DNA of 64,000 nucleotides from NCBI RefSeq assembly GCF_964340395.1, contig NC_135552.1, forward strand, positions 4,973,201-5,037,200. The letters are read 5' to 3'. Every line of letters starts with the position of its first letter. The stretch's first letter is position 1. A program made the translations under genes and the position numbers. Source of the DNA: Glandiceps talaboti. Its lineage: Eukaryota > Hemichordata > Enteropneusta > Spengelidae. Shown here one piece after another: positions 36,981 to 52,000 of the stretch. The notes under the pieces are model-generated. The model searched no databases. It was given only the letters and a program-made list of their open reading frames with translations, and was not told where the DNA came from.

Positions 36981-38680
36981 GAGGAGGTCATGAGGATTAT
37001 CTATCGTACCTAGAAGTTTTAACACATTTCTCTCCAGTTCTCATCAGCCTGCACTGCATGGTTACCTGTTCGTTTCAAGATTGATTATTAAATCTTGTTG
37101 ATATATACAGCTCTTCATTGCTAAACTCAAGAGTACTGCGATCTTCTCCAGTCATACACACTAGGTCGCACTCTACGTTCTACAAACAAGAATCTGCTTG
37201 CTACAACAAATTAAAGACAAGTCACCTATGGAGGTCGTATCGCCCCAAAACTATGGAACTCTTCGACACTTGATAATTGTTCCTCTATTTCAGATAGGGG
37301 CAGAGCAGTAGTTGATTATATTTGTGTTCCCCATGAGCGTTTTCAACCATTAATTGACAAACATAATCTTCAATTTTTTTACGACAGATGTAAACGTCCT
37401 GATCAATCGTTAATGTACTTTGATTTTGATGATCACCCATGTGAATCCATCGGATCAACCAATTGACCTGTGACGTCTCGTGTCCTACGATATTTGATCA
37501 AAATAATATTTTCTGTAATTTTATTCATGTCTTGAGGTATAACATGTGTTTTGAATTTCATAGGTCTACCATATTCCGAACAGAACTTGACATTTAAAGT
37601 TATTTGCATCGTGTTCTTCTCCTCTTCCTGTTTTACAGCATTGTCCCTCCATTTGCTCATCCAATGAAGAATGTAACTTTATCCGACAACAAACACAAGG
37701 ACAGTGATGTACCGAATTGTGATTATCCCGTGGTGCCTCGTGAAAATTACATCCCTAACTACTACACTAAATTATCACCCGACCAAAGACTTATTCTGAG
37801 CAACAAAAATGTAATAATTTCGTTCCTGCATCACCAAAAGTGTGGGGGTATGACAATGCGCGGGTGCATGAGAAAGGTGGCGAGCAAAATTTCTATCGAT
37901 ACACCCAAACTGCTGTGCAACGCATCTGTTCAACGATTCTACAAAGTAAATGCTAATGGTGATTACAACGCAAATGCTACGTTGTGGTACGTTGGTGACT
38001 CTGCGTTTGGCGTATGTGATACTAAGATAAACAGTGGGTTATGTTCTTATTTTACCATTTTGCGGGATCCATATGATCGCATTGTATCTGCTTACAATTA
38101 CTGTATCAACAAAAATCCTAGAGATCCCATATGTAAATTATGGAATGTCCGAAATATTTCGATCGAAAATTTCGCCGTTTACACTGGCAGTCATTTGTTT
38201 GGTCAATTGTTATTCAATGTTGAATTATGTGCCCTATCGTCAAATAGTGAAGAAATTAAAGCGATTGAAAAACGTGATTCGATTAAATTCAGACATACAC
38301 CTTGCTGGTATACGCACAAGGCGTATATTAAGTACCATTTGAAGAAATCTTCTCAACTTAAACTTCTATCTTACGTCATTGATCATCTCGAAGATTGGTT
38401 TATGGTGATAGGAATGACGGATGAATACAACTTGTCGCTGGAAATGTTGGAACGGGCTTATGGGTTTCCGTTTAGTCAAATGTGCGGCCGTCATCATGGT
38501 GTCCGTAAGACGAAGGCTGCAGATATTGTCAAAATGAGAGAAAAACAGCGACGGCAACTTCTCAGAGATGACAGGGTGCGCGAAGCACTTTATTACGACA
38601 TCATGATCTACAAAACAGCAGTAGATATATTCAAGAGGCAAAAGAACATCTTCCTGGCTGAAAATGCTTATAAGCACTAA
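36597..38680 (+). CDS. Golgi-type sulfotransferase, copy C (two coding exons)
   Basis: The coding sequence is join(36597..36733, 37639..38680), 392 residues ending in TAA. Exon 1 encodes MLWKVSQRGT and a signal anchor at about 11-27. The donor is GA|GTGAGT and the acceptor TTTTACAG, and the join gives a GAC codon. The PAPS loop FLHHQKCGGMTMR lies at about 108-120 and LRDPYDRIVSAYNY at about 187-200. The C-terminal block FMVIGMTDEYNLSLEMLERA is conserved with copy A. Copies A and C are similar over both exons, the intron start and the flanks, so they are recent duplicates in opposite orientation. The P-loop differs (KCGGM here, KSGGG in A), which may affect substrate or activity. No frameshift or stop is seen. 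The substrate is unknown. Confidence 0.9.
36890..36977. repeat. (GA)n microsatellite in intron of copy C
   Basis: About 43 GA units. Confidence 0.95.
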
Positions 38681-39010
38681 GATGCTTGTTGTCCGGGAGT
38701 TTCCTGAGATCAGGATAGGAAAGTAATGGTCTGTTGTTTCATGGCGAGACTTCTTACATCGTACACATCGAGCAAGCTTTAAAGACAGGCACTGAATCCA
38801 TTATCAAATTACGACTTAAAATTGAGAAAACATTTCGAAACATAGCTAAAAACACCAAATTCATAAACGTAGTTATCTCAGTATGTTTTGTCTCAGCAAC
38901 TGACTGAATGGGACATTACACGGCAATAATATAGCCATTTCAACTCTTCAGACGCTGATTTGTTTTGGGGATTTACATGTATACATTGTTTAATCGGTGA
39001 TAATAAAATA
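38681..39010 (+). terminator. 3' UTR and poly(A) signal of copy C
   Basis: After the stop there is no frame. An AATAAA occurs at about 39002. This stretch is matched, inverted and diverged, by 6285-6646 downstream of copy A. Confidence 0.5.

Positions 39011-40470
<1,460 letters not shown>

Positions 40471-40541
<71 letters not shown>
40471..40541. repeat. (TA)n microsatellite
   Basis: A pure TA run. Confidence 0.95.
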
Positions 40542-40542
<1 letters not shown>

Positions 40543-40599
40543 AAAATAATGACTAGAAGAGATACATACATTGTACATACATAATAGAACAGTGTGCCT

Positions 40600-40945
40600 G
40601 TTACGAGTAGATTTACTTGTATTAGTACTAATGTATAGTGTATGGGATTGCATGTCAGAAATGTGGTTTTTTATATATAGGTTCAACTGTACGTCGTCTT
40701 GGTGATTGTTTCGTGGAACATCTCCGCCTGACCAGACAAAAGAATCGTAACTATCCCATATATCTATGCATTTTATTACCAACGATCACATGTGTACAGG
40801 GTATCAGATATGTCTATAACCGTTATCATGCGCGGTTGTCATTCTGTTCCATTACATTCAGATATGTTCAGGTGTTAACCTAACATTTCTGTATCTCGCC
40901 AATGTTTCCTTTGAAAAGAATATTTATTCGAAACGTCGGATTTTA
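40600..40945 (+). pseudogene. Penelope-like GIY-YIG fragment, second family
   Basis: The plus frame reads VYGIACQKCGFLYIGSTVRR, then LGDCFVEHLRLTRQKNRNYP. This has the Y-I-C-K-C, YIG and R..EH residues of a PLE GIY-YIG nuclease. It differs from the two other PLE copies in sequence and in its tail (CGAAACGTCGGATTTTACAT), so it is another family. The frame is lost soon after. Confidence 0.6.
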
Positions 40946-40990
40946 CATTCTATTTATACGGACTGATATATAGTTCCATATGCATTTCTC

Positions 40991-40991
<1 letters not shown>

Positions 40992-41022
<31 letters not shown>

Positions 41023-41116
41023 CACACACATACATACACACAATACATACCTGCATACATACATACATACATACATACATACATACATACATACATACAT
41101 ACATACATACATACAG
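40992..41116. repeat. (CATA)n microsatellite
   Basis: Tetranucleotide array with a few CACA variants. Confidence 0.95.
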
Positions 41117-41289
41117 GTGTGGGGGTTTAAATTATTCATAACAGTGCTACATGTAGATATCACAATGTATTTTATCTAAAAATACCGCCAATGGCGTTGT
41201 AGCACAACTGTAGTTTTTAAAAATGTTTATCCATATGCTAGTCTATGCTAACAATAGGTGTTTATTTGCTGAATAACTATCCAGTTGCC

Positions 41290-41950
41290 TATCCAACCAT
41301 GTTGCTATCTTTACGATAAATGCTATCATTTGGCTGTTGCTATGGGCGTGGTCATGTTGTTAGATATATTTGCATACATTTGTGTATGTTTTTGTTCACT
41401 TGTGTATGAATTCCTGATATTGTCTTTGCAATATGTGATCATTTGGCTGTTGCTATGGGCGTGGTCTTGTTGCTAGGAAAATTTACATACATTTTTTGAA
41501 TGTTTATTCAATTGTCTATTAAACCCTGTTGTTATCTTTGTGAAATACACCACCGTTTGGCTGTTGCTATGGGCGTGGTCATGGTTACTAGGGTATTTGC
41601 ATACATTTTTTGAATGTTTATTCATCTGTCTTTCTATTCCTGTTGTTATCTTTGCAATATACGTGATTATTTGGCTGTTGTTATGGGCGTGGTCTTGTTG
41701 CTATGCAAATTTACATACATTTTTTGGATGTTTATTCAATTATCTATTAAACCCTATTGTTATCTTTGTGAAATACACCACCGTTTGGCTGTTGCTATGG
41801 GCGTGGTCATGGTTGCTAGGGTATTTGCATACATTTTTTGAATGTTTACTCACTTGCTTACCAGATGATGTTGTTATTTGACCAAAATATACTGCCATTT
41901 GGTTGTTGCTAAAGGGTGTGGTCATGGTCGCTAGGGCCAATTTTGTCAAA
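41290..41950. repeat. Six tandem units of about 113 bp
   Basis: The block TTTGGCTGTTGCTATGGGCG returns at about 41329, 41442, 41555, 41670, 41784 and 41897. The open frames through it repeat WLLLWAWS and are by-products. The array appears to be the left part of the element called next. Confidence 0.9.
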
Positions 41951-42481
41951 ATGTTTTTAAGAAAATCTGCAGAATAACAGTTTCAGAAACATCTTGCCAA
42001 GTTTCAGACTAATTGACCAAGTACTTTTTGAGATATAAGTTTTTGACCAAAAATGAACATTTTTACACCTAATTTGCATATCACTCATGGAATCATGGTA
42101 TGCTTAATATTTCTTCGTCCATACATCCCTAGATACATTCCCATTAAATTTCAGCCCAATCTGCTCAGTAGTTTTAGAATTATAGATTTTTAACCAAAAA
42201 GACACATTTTTAGCCCTAATTTGCATATCACTGATGGAATCATCCCGTCATGAACAAATCTTACTTTACACCCCCTTAAGAATGTTCCCACCAAATTTCG
42301 CACCAATCTGCCCAGTAGTTTCTGAGTTTAAGTTTTTTGACCAAAAATCACATTTTTTGACCCAAATCACACACCTGTGATGCGATCATTTTGATTTGAA
42401 CAATTTCCCAACTAGACACCCAAAGTAATGGACCCACCAAATATCGTGGCAATCGGTTCAGCGGTTTTTGACTTTAAGTTG

Positions 42482-42528
<47 letters not shown>

Positions 42529-42602
42529 CCACACACACACACAGACAGACAGACGCCGGGCGATCCCTATAGCACTACTGAACAAGTTCAGTTGTGCTAA
42601 AA
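41290..42602 (+). mobile_element. Helitron-like non-autonomous element (candidate)
   Basis: After the 113-bp array there are three diverged units containing TTTTTGACCAAAAATCA and CACCAAATTTCG-like blocks. Then CAATCGGTTCAGCGGTTTTT, a (CA)n(CAGA)n array and GCCGGGCGATCCCTATAGC follow. The end is a hairpin ACTGAAC-AA-GTTCAGT followed by TGTGCTAA. A hairpin just before CTRR is the 3' signature of Helitrons. The 5' end is not identified and there is no RepHel protein. Confidence 0.4.
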
Positions 42603-43961
42603 ATCGAACCCATTACAAATTATACATTTATCCATACATTTGTTGTAGCTTTAGACAGAATGAAATAATGTAACTACACTCATCACAACTGTTCCTTGGC
42701 ATGACATGTCATCTTGATGACCTTTCACTGATTGGTAGATATCACACAAATAAAATGATATGATTTACATATTGTCAATGCACGTCATAACAGTATTTTC
42801 ACATCATTTTATGACATTCCATTTGACACAGTACAACATTTCAGATACAGTACAAATCCAATGATATTTGTTTGGATATCTCACTTGCCTAGCTATCATC
42901 AAAAATAGTTCAATATTTTACATAGCAAAGCTTGAGCTGAAGTTACCTGATAAAAATATCGTTGTATCATTCCATGGTCTTTTTTAGAATTCCATGATGT
43001 TAACATAATTTTGTAGACAATGCTTTCAGGTGTAACATAGAAAAGTGAAAAGTGAGCTTTCAGCTAAAAGATAGACACACGCTAAAACTGTAGTTGTGCC
43101 ATGCTGATATAAGTTATTGGATGAATGTTGCTTTACTTGAACTCACAGTAGCATCGCATTTCTGATTCCTTCCAAGTACATTTCTAAAACTTTCAAGTGT
43201 TTGTTACAGGGTGATTATATCCATACATGCCAAAGTACTTTTATCACTCACTTGTGTAATGTACCACATGAACATCAGTATGTATAATTTGCGGCTATCA
43301 TAGTAAACTGAATACTCAGTTTCCCCAGTAGTACCAGTACTACCGGGGTAGCCAAAGTGAGTGTTTGTGATTAGTCTCAAAACAGCACTGCAAGTTTATG
43401 TAACTAAATAAACTATTTTTCACATATGCTTCCCTACTGAGACTATAATTAGCTTATATCACTGTCGTATCAAAATGTTTGTGACAACAGTTTTAGTTTG
43501 TGTCTATCTTAGAAAACCAAAGGGTCAATCAACTACCAGGGTAATATATAGCATACCATACTTCATTAGAATCACAACTCTCTTACAAGTATTCACATAC
43601 AAATTAAGGGAATTGATGTACTCTACATTGAGTGGTACCGCTATACAATTTAAGAAAACAGTTACAACACTTTGATTGTTATGTTTTATAACTTCTGACA
43701 TAATATTTCTGGAAAATATTCAAAAGTGAGAGTCTAGGACTTGCTACATATACATGTACAGATGCACAAATTTATAGAAATGAAACAAAGTATTGATTAT
43801 ACACTGAATCCTATGAAGATATTGAAATTCACATTCTAATATATACAAAAAAAGAGTACATTCAATGGATGGAATTCTGTTAAAGGTTATAGGTCAAAAT
43901 CCCCAGTCATAGGTCAAAAACTTGGGTCGTGGGTCAAAAGTTGAAAACCTAGGGGGATTTG
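42603..43961. other. No gene recognised; 3' flank of BBS2
   Basis: Only short frames occur. The part next to 43961 is the 3' UTR of BBS2 by position. I do not see a convincing AATAAA on the minus strand close to the stop. Confidence 0.5.
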
Positions 43962-46900
43962 CTAAGATGAGCCTGCCTTGATGATTTTGAATAATGCCTG
44001 GATGTTGTTGTTTTTGATGGCAGCTCTGCATGCATTGATCACTTGCGTCTTGTACTTTCCGACTGAAAAATGAAATATATACAGACAAAATAAACATCAC
44101 CATGGCATATTACATGGTGGTAAATATGCACTTAAGCCAGTTGTTGGTCAGGTTCCCGAGTACATCTACCACAATGTTGTCAGGAGTACTGAAGCTTGAC
44201 CGGATTGATGAGTTTCATACCATTTTGTAATGAAGTATCGACTGAGTATTTCACCTTCGATTTTATCAAATTTTTGTCAGGCCAGTTCATAAAGTGTTGC
44301 AAAGTTACCGATAATAAATGTTTACTGAGCCAGGCAACCCTATTTCAGGTGACACGGCTTCAACCGTATTACTTTTTTACACCAATAAATTGATCTCTTA
44401 CCTCGAAGTCTTCCAGCTTTCTGTATAGTCTGGTTTACAAGTTTTAAACAGTTCAATAGTTCAGTGTGATTATTGCAACGTATCTTGTATCCATTGATCA
44501 GATCTCGGTTCAAGTCAAACAATTCCATGTAACCTTTCCTCATATTCTTCCTGAAATATAGAAATGGAGCGACACTTAAATTATCAGTTTATCTGTCCTG
44601 CTCAAATTTCTAATCAAATACTTGTGGCAATATGCCCCACTTGTTTCTTGAAAAACAAAAGAGTTGCATATTTTGGCCACTAGGAATGTTGTTTGGAAGC
44701 AGATTTAAAACTGTAGTCATTGAGTACTGTAGTATACAAGTACATGTAACGTGCCATTTTCAAATTATCAAAGACAAAAAATTGTATAGTTTGGCCACTA
44801 GAAGTGCTGTTTGGCAGCAGATTTAAAACTGTAGTCATTGAGTACTGTAGTATGTACATGGTATATGCCATATTCAGATTAACAGAAAAACAAAGGATTG
44901 TGCAGTCTGGCCACTAGGAGTGCTGTTTGGAAGCAGATTTAAAACTAGTCATTGAGTACTGTAGTATGTACATGGAATATGCCAGATTAACAGAAAAACA
45001 AAGGATTGTGCAGTCTGGCCACTAGGAGTGCTGTTTAGAAACGTCATGACTGGACAGTTGAAGTAAAGGCCAGAATCACGGAGTGCTGAAGCACAAACAT
45101 ACAACATGCCACATTCCAGTTAATAGAAAGACACACACACACACACACACACAACCTTTCCTACCCCATCACATGGTTTTATTTGTCATACACATGTACT
45201 TACATGTCTCCCATAAGTCGTGCATCTTCAGCTCTGACAACTAAACTACGTATAAGGTTTGAATGGTCTGCCATCTCTGCTGTCAGTTTCTGACGTACAG
45301 CATGGTACTCATCCACCTAGTAGTATCAGACAGTACAAATCATAATTTACACAGTGTTAATCATCTGACATTTGGTTTCAGCAATGCCTAATACATACCA
45401 GTCCTCCATATATATGTGGAGTCATGATGGGTGAATGGTTAGAGTGGTCGGCTTGGAATCTGCAGGTTGCAGGTTCGAGCCCCATCGATACTGTTTGTTT
45501 CTGAGTGGCTAAAGTCCATGGGCAAGATTTGAAACATGACTGTGCCTTAGTCAACCCAGCTGTATAATTGGGGACCTGATAGGATAGAGGTTGCAATGTG
45601 AGTGCAATGTAATCCTATGTGCTTATAAAGGTTGCAATGGATTGTATGCTCCCCAGGGAGTTGAGGAATATAAAGGGTCATGTAGATCCGAACCAGGGGT
45701 AACAATTGTAAAGCGCTTTGAGCACCCAGACTGGGTGGGAAAGCGCTATATAAGAACCAACATTATTATTATAATAATTGTTATTATTATGATATGACAA
45801 TGGTCTGTTAATTTCGCATGTAGCTCCAAAACTCTGAAACTCGCACCCACTTGCCATTCATTACCTGATTGTTTCAAAAAGAAACTGAAGACCTGTTCAT
45901 TTAACAAATGGTATGGTTGTTCTATGTCATGACAACGTGTGTATACGTCACTGGTTCTGCTGTGTTTGAAATTATCAACATTGCCATAACCTTCCCTGAT
46001 TATTCTTTGATATTACTGACACTGGTATAAATATGTTATTCTCCAATATTTTTCTTCTTTTAGCCAGAAAGTACTTATGACCTAAGGGTTGTCACTACTT
46101 GTCTAGTGACTCGTAATGACGAAGGCCCTTTACGTCACCCATATTTTCCTTGGCTGAACAATTGGGGAATGACACCTAATTGTCGTACCACTGTAATCAA
46201 GTAACAGCATGGGGGGGGGGGGGGGGGGGGGAAGAGATAAAAGTTAAAGTTTCCCCATGCAATCTACCATAATTTTGTTTGGGAACGTCAGTAAATTTCC
46301 AAGGGAACCCCGGTAGAGTTGACCTGTTCATCACTCTTAGCAAACACACTTGAGGATGATCACCTTTAGTGAAGAAATTCATGACAGAATGATAGTTTGA
46401 ATTCTGCATGGTTTCATATACCTTCATGATTGTTTTTTCATCCAATAAAATTTGGTAAGCATAAAATTTCTTCTGCATGGTTATGACCTTGGTGTGTTTA
46501 TTGTCATGCCATATGGTGTCATCCCTACCTGTCTTGTGTTCTACATCATATGGGAAATTCGCCCCAGACACTTCTGCAATTTAACAATACTTCCCCATTC
46601 CTATAGGCCATTCCCGACTGCAAATAGTAAATTAAGAGTACAGTGCCCTTGCTCAAATTGAGGGTATCATCACCTCATAGAACAGTTTCTTAAGTGCTTT
46701 GTCCCTTGGTATTCTGTAGTAGAAGTGTAAATCGGGGATGTTTTTCTTATTCTTCAGATATCGAGGAAAGCAGCAGTGCTCTATGATAAACCAAGTAACC
46801 TATACCATGTATACCCCCAAGGTACACACAGACAAGAAGTAGAGCGCGCCACCATGGCAAATTTTGGAAAGGCCTGTTGCTGGGTTTCTCAAACCTAGCA

Positions 46901-49054
46901 AAAACTGTTTTAAATGACTCATTGAATAATCTCAAAGCATGCGTTTTGTAAAGCCACATTTGTATGACCATTTACCTTTACGAGTACATTTTTCAATTCC
47001 TCCATATGCATTGGGAAGTCAGCAGTGACTTGTAAATCTTCAATACCTAGAAAACTAGCCAGTGCTTGGATGATGTCACCAGCTAAGTCCATGTCGTCTG
47101 TCTTCAGTGTAACCTAGCAACCAATACAAGGCTTTAGTACATGTCATAGTATAAAGTATAAAGACAGACAGACAGACAAAAGAAAAGTTTGGCTTTGGAA
47201 TTCCGTGTTATTGATATTCACTTTTGGCACAAAACCAACCCTGAGTTGCAAATTTACTACATATGTAAGAAGCTCAATTAATATCATTTTCACCTTCTTT
47301 TTCAACAATTTGTATGGTGACCCCTGATTTTGTTTTTCATGATGTTTAGAGAGAATTTTCAAACAAAGCCACTGCATTGATTTATAACTGTCAGGCATAT
47401 TTGATGTTAAAAATGACCAAATAGAGAGTATTACCTGTCCATTTTGTTCCATCTTAATAAACATTGGACCAGATCCTCTGAGAGACATAAAACCAGCTGA
47501 CAGAGACCCTTCTACGACGAGATCTTCTGGTAGTAAGAAATTCTGATTTATCCACATTACAACCTTGTGAGTAGAGAAATCAAATTTGTAGATTAAGTCT
47601 TTGAATGTGTTTAGTAGAATACACCATCTTTTGCGATACTTTAAGTAGCACAAGGTGAGTTTGTAAGCTGTTTTACTTTGGCATACATTCACATAGACTA
47701 GAATTCTAAACTGGTACAGTGTATTACGTATTAGAACTTCATTACACTTCTCGTACAGTGTATAACACATTAAAAACTTCTGAATCATTACACTTCTCCA
47801 GTCCAGGAGAAATGTAATGAAGTTTTTCATACGTAACACACTTTACCAGTTTATAATTCTAGACTAACATTCACATAATATGGCAATTAAACAGATCATG
47901 TTAACGTTCATGCATAATTGTCATCATTGATCTATCATTATTATAACTTGATGGCATAATATGACAGAGCCCTATGACATGCGAGTGCAAATGCAACACA
48001 CTCAGGGAATTTGCATGAGTGCTTGCAGTGTCCTCTGTGGCAGTATTATTACATACACACTGTATCTCTTCTTTTATAGACCTATACATGTATATGTTCT
48101 AACACAGACCTGTATCTCTTCTAACAGACCTGTATCTCTTCTTACACAGACCTGTATCTGTTACCACAGACCTAAGTCGTTCTACCACAGACCTGTATCT
48201 CTTCTTACACAGACCTGTATCTGTTACCACAGACCTGTATCTGTTCTAAGACAGACCTGTATCTGTTACCACAGACCTATGTCTGTTCTAACACAGACCT
48301 GTATCTCTTCTTACACAGACCTGTATCTGTTACCACAGACCTGTATCTGTTCTAAGACAGACCAGTATCTGTTCTAAGACAGACCTGTATCTCTTCTAAG
48401 ACAGACCTGTATCTGTTCTAAGACAGACCTGTATCTCTTCTTACACAGACCTGTATCTGTTCTAACAGACATGTACATCTGCTGTGAACTACGTGTATCA
48501 TACACTTTACACTGTACCCATGTGTAGTTGACATACTTACACGTTGAACTCTTTCATTTATGGTGAACACCACAGAGCTTTTAGGTTCAGGTACTTGGTC
48601 TGTGCATGGTATGTACATAGAAAACCTTGGTAACTGACGAGTCAGCTCAAATACATGAAACTGGAGGCTGCCAATAGAAAATACATGTAATTACTGGTAA
48701 AGAAATAAATAGACAACTGAATGGTCTCAACCCAGTCCCTTCCTTGTACAACAAATCTGAGTATAGTAATATCATGCAATTCCCTAAGGAGTGAAAGCTT
48801 CATGTATCCTTCCTTTATGGTAGTCAGGAATATTTTGGTGGCAGTATTGTTTAACTTTCCATCACAGCTACCCAAGAAAAACTGTCAGGGGCTTGATTAT
48901 AAGAAAGTATAAGCTGAGGAGTGATGGACATGTGCTCTTCAGTAAACAGAAGATATGTCATAACTATCACTAAGTCTTATATTTTCCTATATCCCTAGGT
49001 AACATACAACATGTACAATCCTGGCTGTCATTTAGTAGACACAATGGAGGAGTG

Positions 49055-49085
<31 letters not shown>

Positions 49086-52000
49086 AACAACAAATAAATA
49101 AATAAGTTTCCTACCTCGTTTTGTAGCCAACAAATGCTTTGATATGGAGATCTACTTGTACATCTTTTGGAGGTACAATTGGTACTTTTAGTACACTGGT
49201 AAGATTACTAACGCTAGGATGACTGAAAGAGGACAAGAACAATATTTATAAGTTCAGACAACCTTGTAAGATTTTTCCAGTGACAATGACACTTGAATAC
49301 TATCTCAAGCATGCATGATGATGTTGATGAACTCAAATGATAAATTAGACCTCAAAAACTGATTGTAAACTCTGTACTGGCACTAGCTAGTTTAACTCTA
49401 GGCGTTTACTGACTATATCATCACTTTTAAATGAGACAATGTTCCTGCTTGCGTGTACATGTATGTACAACATGTTTGTCAACAGGTTACAGCATGTCTA
49501 CACAGTGAATAATACTACATGTATATGGGGAGAGTGACTCTAATGCGGCAATGACATACTGCCCATTTTATGTTAGTGCTCACTGGCTCTGTTTGATACA
49601 GCAATGCAGAAACCTGTGAGAAACTTCACATTCTACACTTTGAGATAGCAAGATTGAATGAATACAGTTTGTTGCAACATTTTGTCTAAAAGATATAAAC
49701 TAACGTACCATCATGCAGACATGAAATGAAGACATCAAAACACTGGTTACCCACATTACATTACAAATGTTTATATGGCAAGACATTGCGATTTGGTTAC
49801 CTTAAAATGTAGAATGTGAAGTTTCTTCTTGGCTTCTGTGTGGTTGTATCGAACAGAGCCAGTGAACAGTGACATAAAATGGGCGGTATACCAAACTTTC
49901 ACCAAATAGTGTATGTGCATGTGCTTTCCTATCTTTTTTGACAATTACTGTTAATCATGCAAGCAATCTTCCAAATGAAGACAACGTATACTATGATATT
50001 ATCTCATAAAAAGAACTTACACAACATGACTCTCGCCTTCAAAGATTCCTTCAGCAAATATAAGTACAGCCCGCAACACAGTTTCATTAGTTGTAGACAC
50101 ACACAACTCAACATGAGGCTGGAAAAACAATATTAAATTAAATTTGATGTTGACCTCTAATTTTTACCAGAAATATGTAAACAGATTACAGCTGACATAA
50201 AAAAGACAAATTGTTAATAAGCATTTCTACCAATCCTTTTGGAGGTTAAAATTTTAAGAGTACAAACATTCAAAGGTAACACAATTTAAAGATTACTGTA
50301 TTAAGTAACTAAGCTATATGTAGACTACTGGTGTTACAAGTGAATGCCATTTTGGTGACCAATTGGTCCTGGCATTTTGCTCTGTTCACGTAGCTGAAAG
50401 CCATCAGGCCATTTTTCGATGGTTAGAGTTGAATGCCTGCACCCAATTTGCAGTGTACATATGGCTGAAAGCTTACAAGCCATTTTACTATGTCCAGTGT
50501 TGAATGTCTACAACAGTTTTGATTTGATCATGTAGCTGGTATGAACACCTACAGGTCGTTTTCTGTATCCAAAGTTAAATGCCTCCAGCATATCTATGTT
50601 CAGAGTTGAATGCCTCCAACATATCTATGTTCAGAGTTGAATGCCTCCAACATATCTATGTTCAGAGCTGAATGCCTCCAACATATCTATGTTCAGAGCT
50701 GAATGCCTCCAACATATCTATGTTCAGAGTTAAATGCCTCCAACATATCTACATGTATGTTCAGAGTTGAATGCCTCCAATATATGAATGCCTACTGAGA
50801 AGCCTACGGTACACGTCATTTCTACATTCAGGGTTCAATGCCTGCAATATATTTGCCTTGCATGTGTAGCTGAAAGTCTTGAAATCACTTTAGTGCAGTC
50901 ACTTTGTGATTTTTGCTGTATATCTACAACTCGTTGTCTCTCAATTCACCTGTTTGAATGCTTGTACATCTAAACCAGCACTAAAATTTATATACATTTT
51001 CAACTTTGTCCATAATGTTACATATGACTTTCTTATAAATGGATTTTTCAACTTACAGATTTTCCTTCAGCGCCAGGATTAACCAGTAATGATGTTTGTA
51101 ACTGTGTATTGGCTGGAATGATACCCATTTGTTGTGAGTCAAAGCCTTGTAAACCACTTCCCTGACCAGCCTACAGGGGACAACAATCAAATGAATAACT
51201 CAATGATTATCACAATCAGACTATGAAACAACAATCAAATATACAATGTACAATGACATGTATAGTGGCAATGTTTATCATGATCAGCTTTATGAACAAC
51301 AGTGACATATCTATTCATCAAAGCATATACAATTCATAGAACAGAGTGCATTGTGTCAATGTTTACTCACAGGGTAAAGGACAAATGATCAATTTTGTAC
51401 TCGCGATTTTCCGGATTTCTAATATTATTTTCTGTATATTTCAAATAAAGTTTTAAATACTGTTTCCTCTCACATTTTTTTTTCTATTTCCTACCTGATA
51501 TCAATGTCTTATCTGAGTTTATCAGCTTTGCATTAATTAGTAGCTTGCTAGAACAAACTCACTATTTGCCCAAATTAACGCATTATACTGTGAGTGTAAA
51601 CATCTACTGATACGACTAATGGTAATGTATTAGGAAATAGAAAAAAACAGTGAGAGGAAACAGTATTTAAAACTTTATTTGAAATATACAGAAAATAATA
51701 TTAGAAATTCGGAAAATCGTGAGTACAAAATTGATCATTTGTCCTTTACCCTGTGGTTAAGAATACAAGTACCTGGGACTTAGCTTATGGAAAATAAAAT
51801 CTTCTACATAGCCCTACCCCTGGTAATTTCAGTAGTTTCCCAGAAATAGAATTACTGGTTTTAAAATGTCTAATTCTTCAATTTATTAAATTCCATTCAG
51901 TAGACCTGAAATGTCACTTCATCTACACTGATTCAGAAATGAGTTTCCAAACTTGACAAAATAATAATGACTGACATCAAATATTTCTTAACAAAGTCAA

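Noticed and set aside
37604-37638. Upstream extension of sulfotransferase exon 2 (HRVLLLFLFYS in copy C, similar in copy A)
   Set aside because: This is the polypyrimidine tract and acceptor of the intron. The real N-terminus comes from exon 1, joined in phase.
41540-41881. Frame with repeated WLLLWAWS, looking like a membrane protein
   Set aside because: It follows from the 113-bp tandem DNA repeat and other frames are equally open.
45424-45495. Possible tRNA gene
   Set aside because: Box A and B are present, but the cloverleaf is poor and the block continues into a SINE body.
47144-47839. 231-codon minus-strand open frame
   Set aside because: Only 47435-47563 is coding (BBS2 exon 13). 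The rest is intron that happens to stay open.
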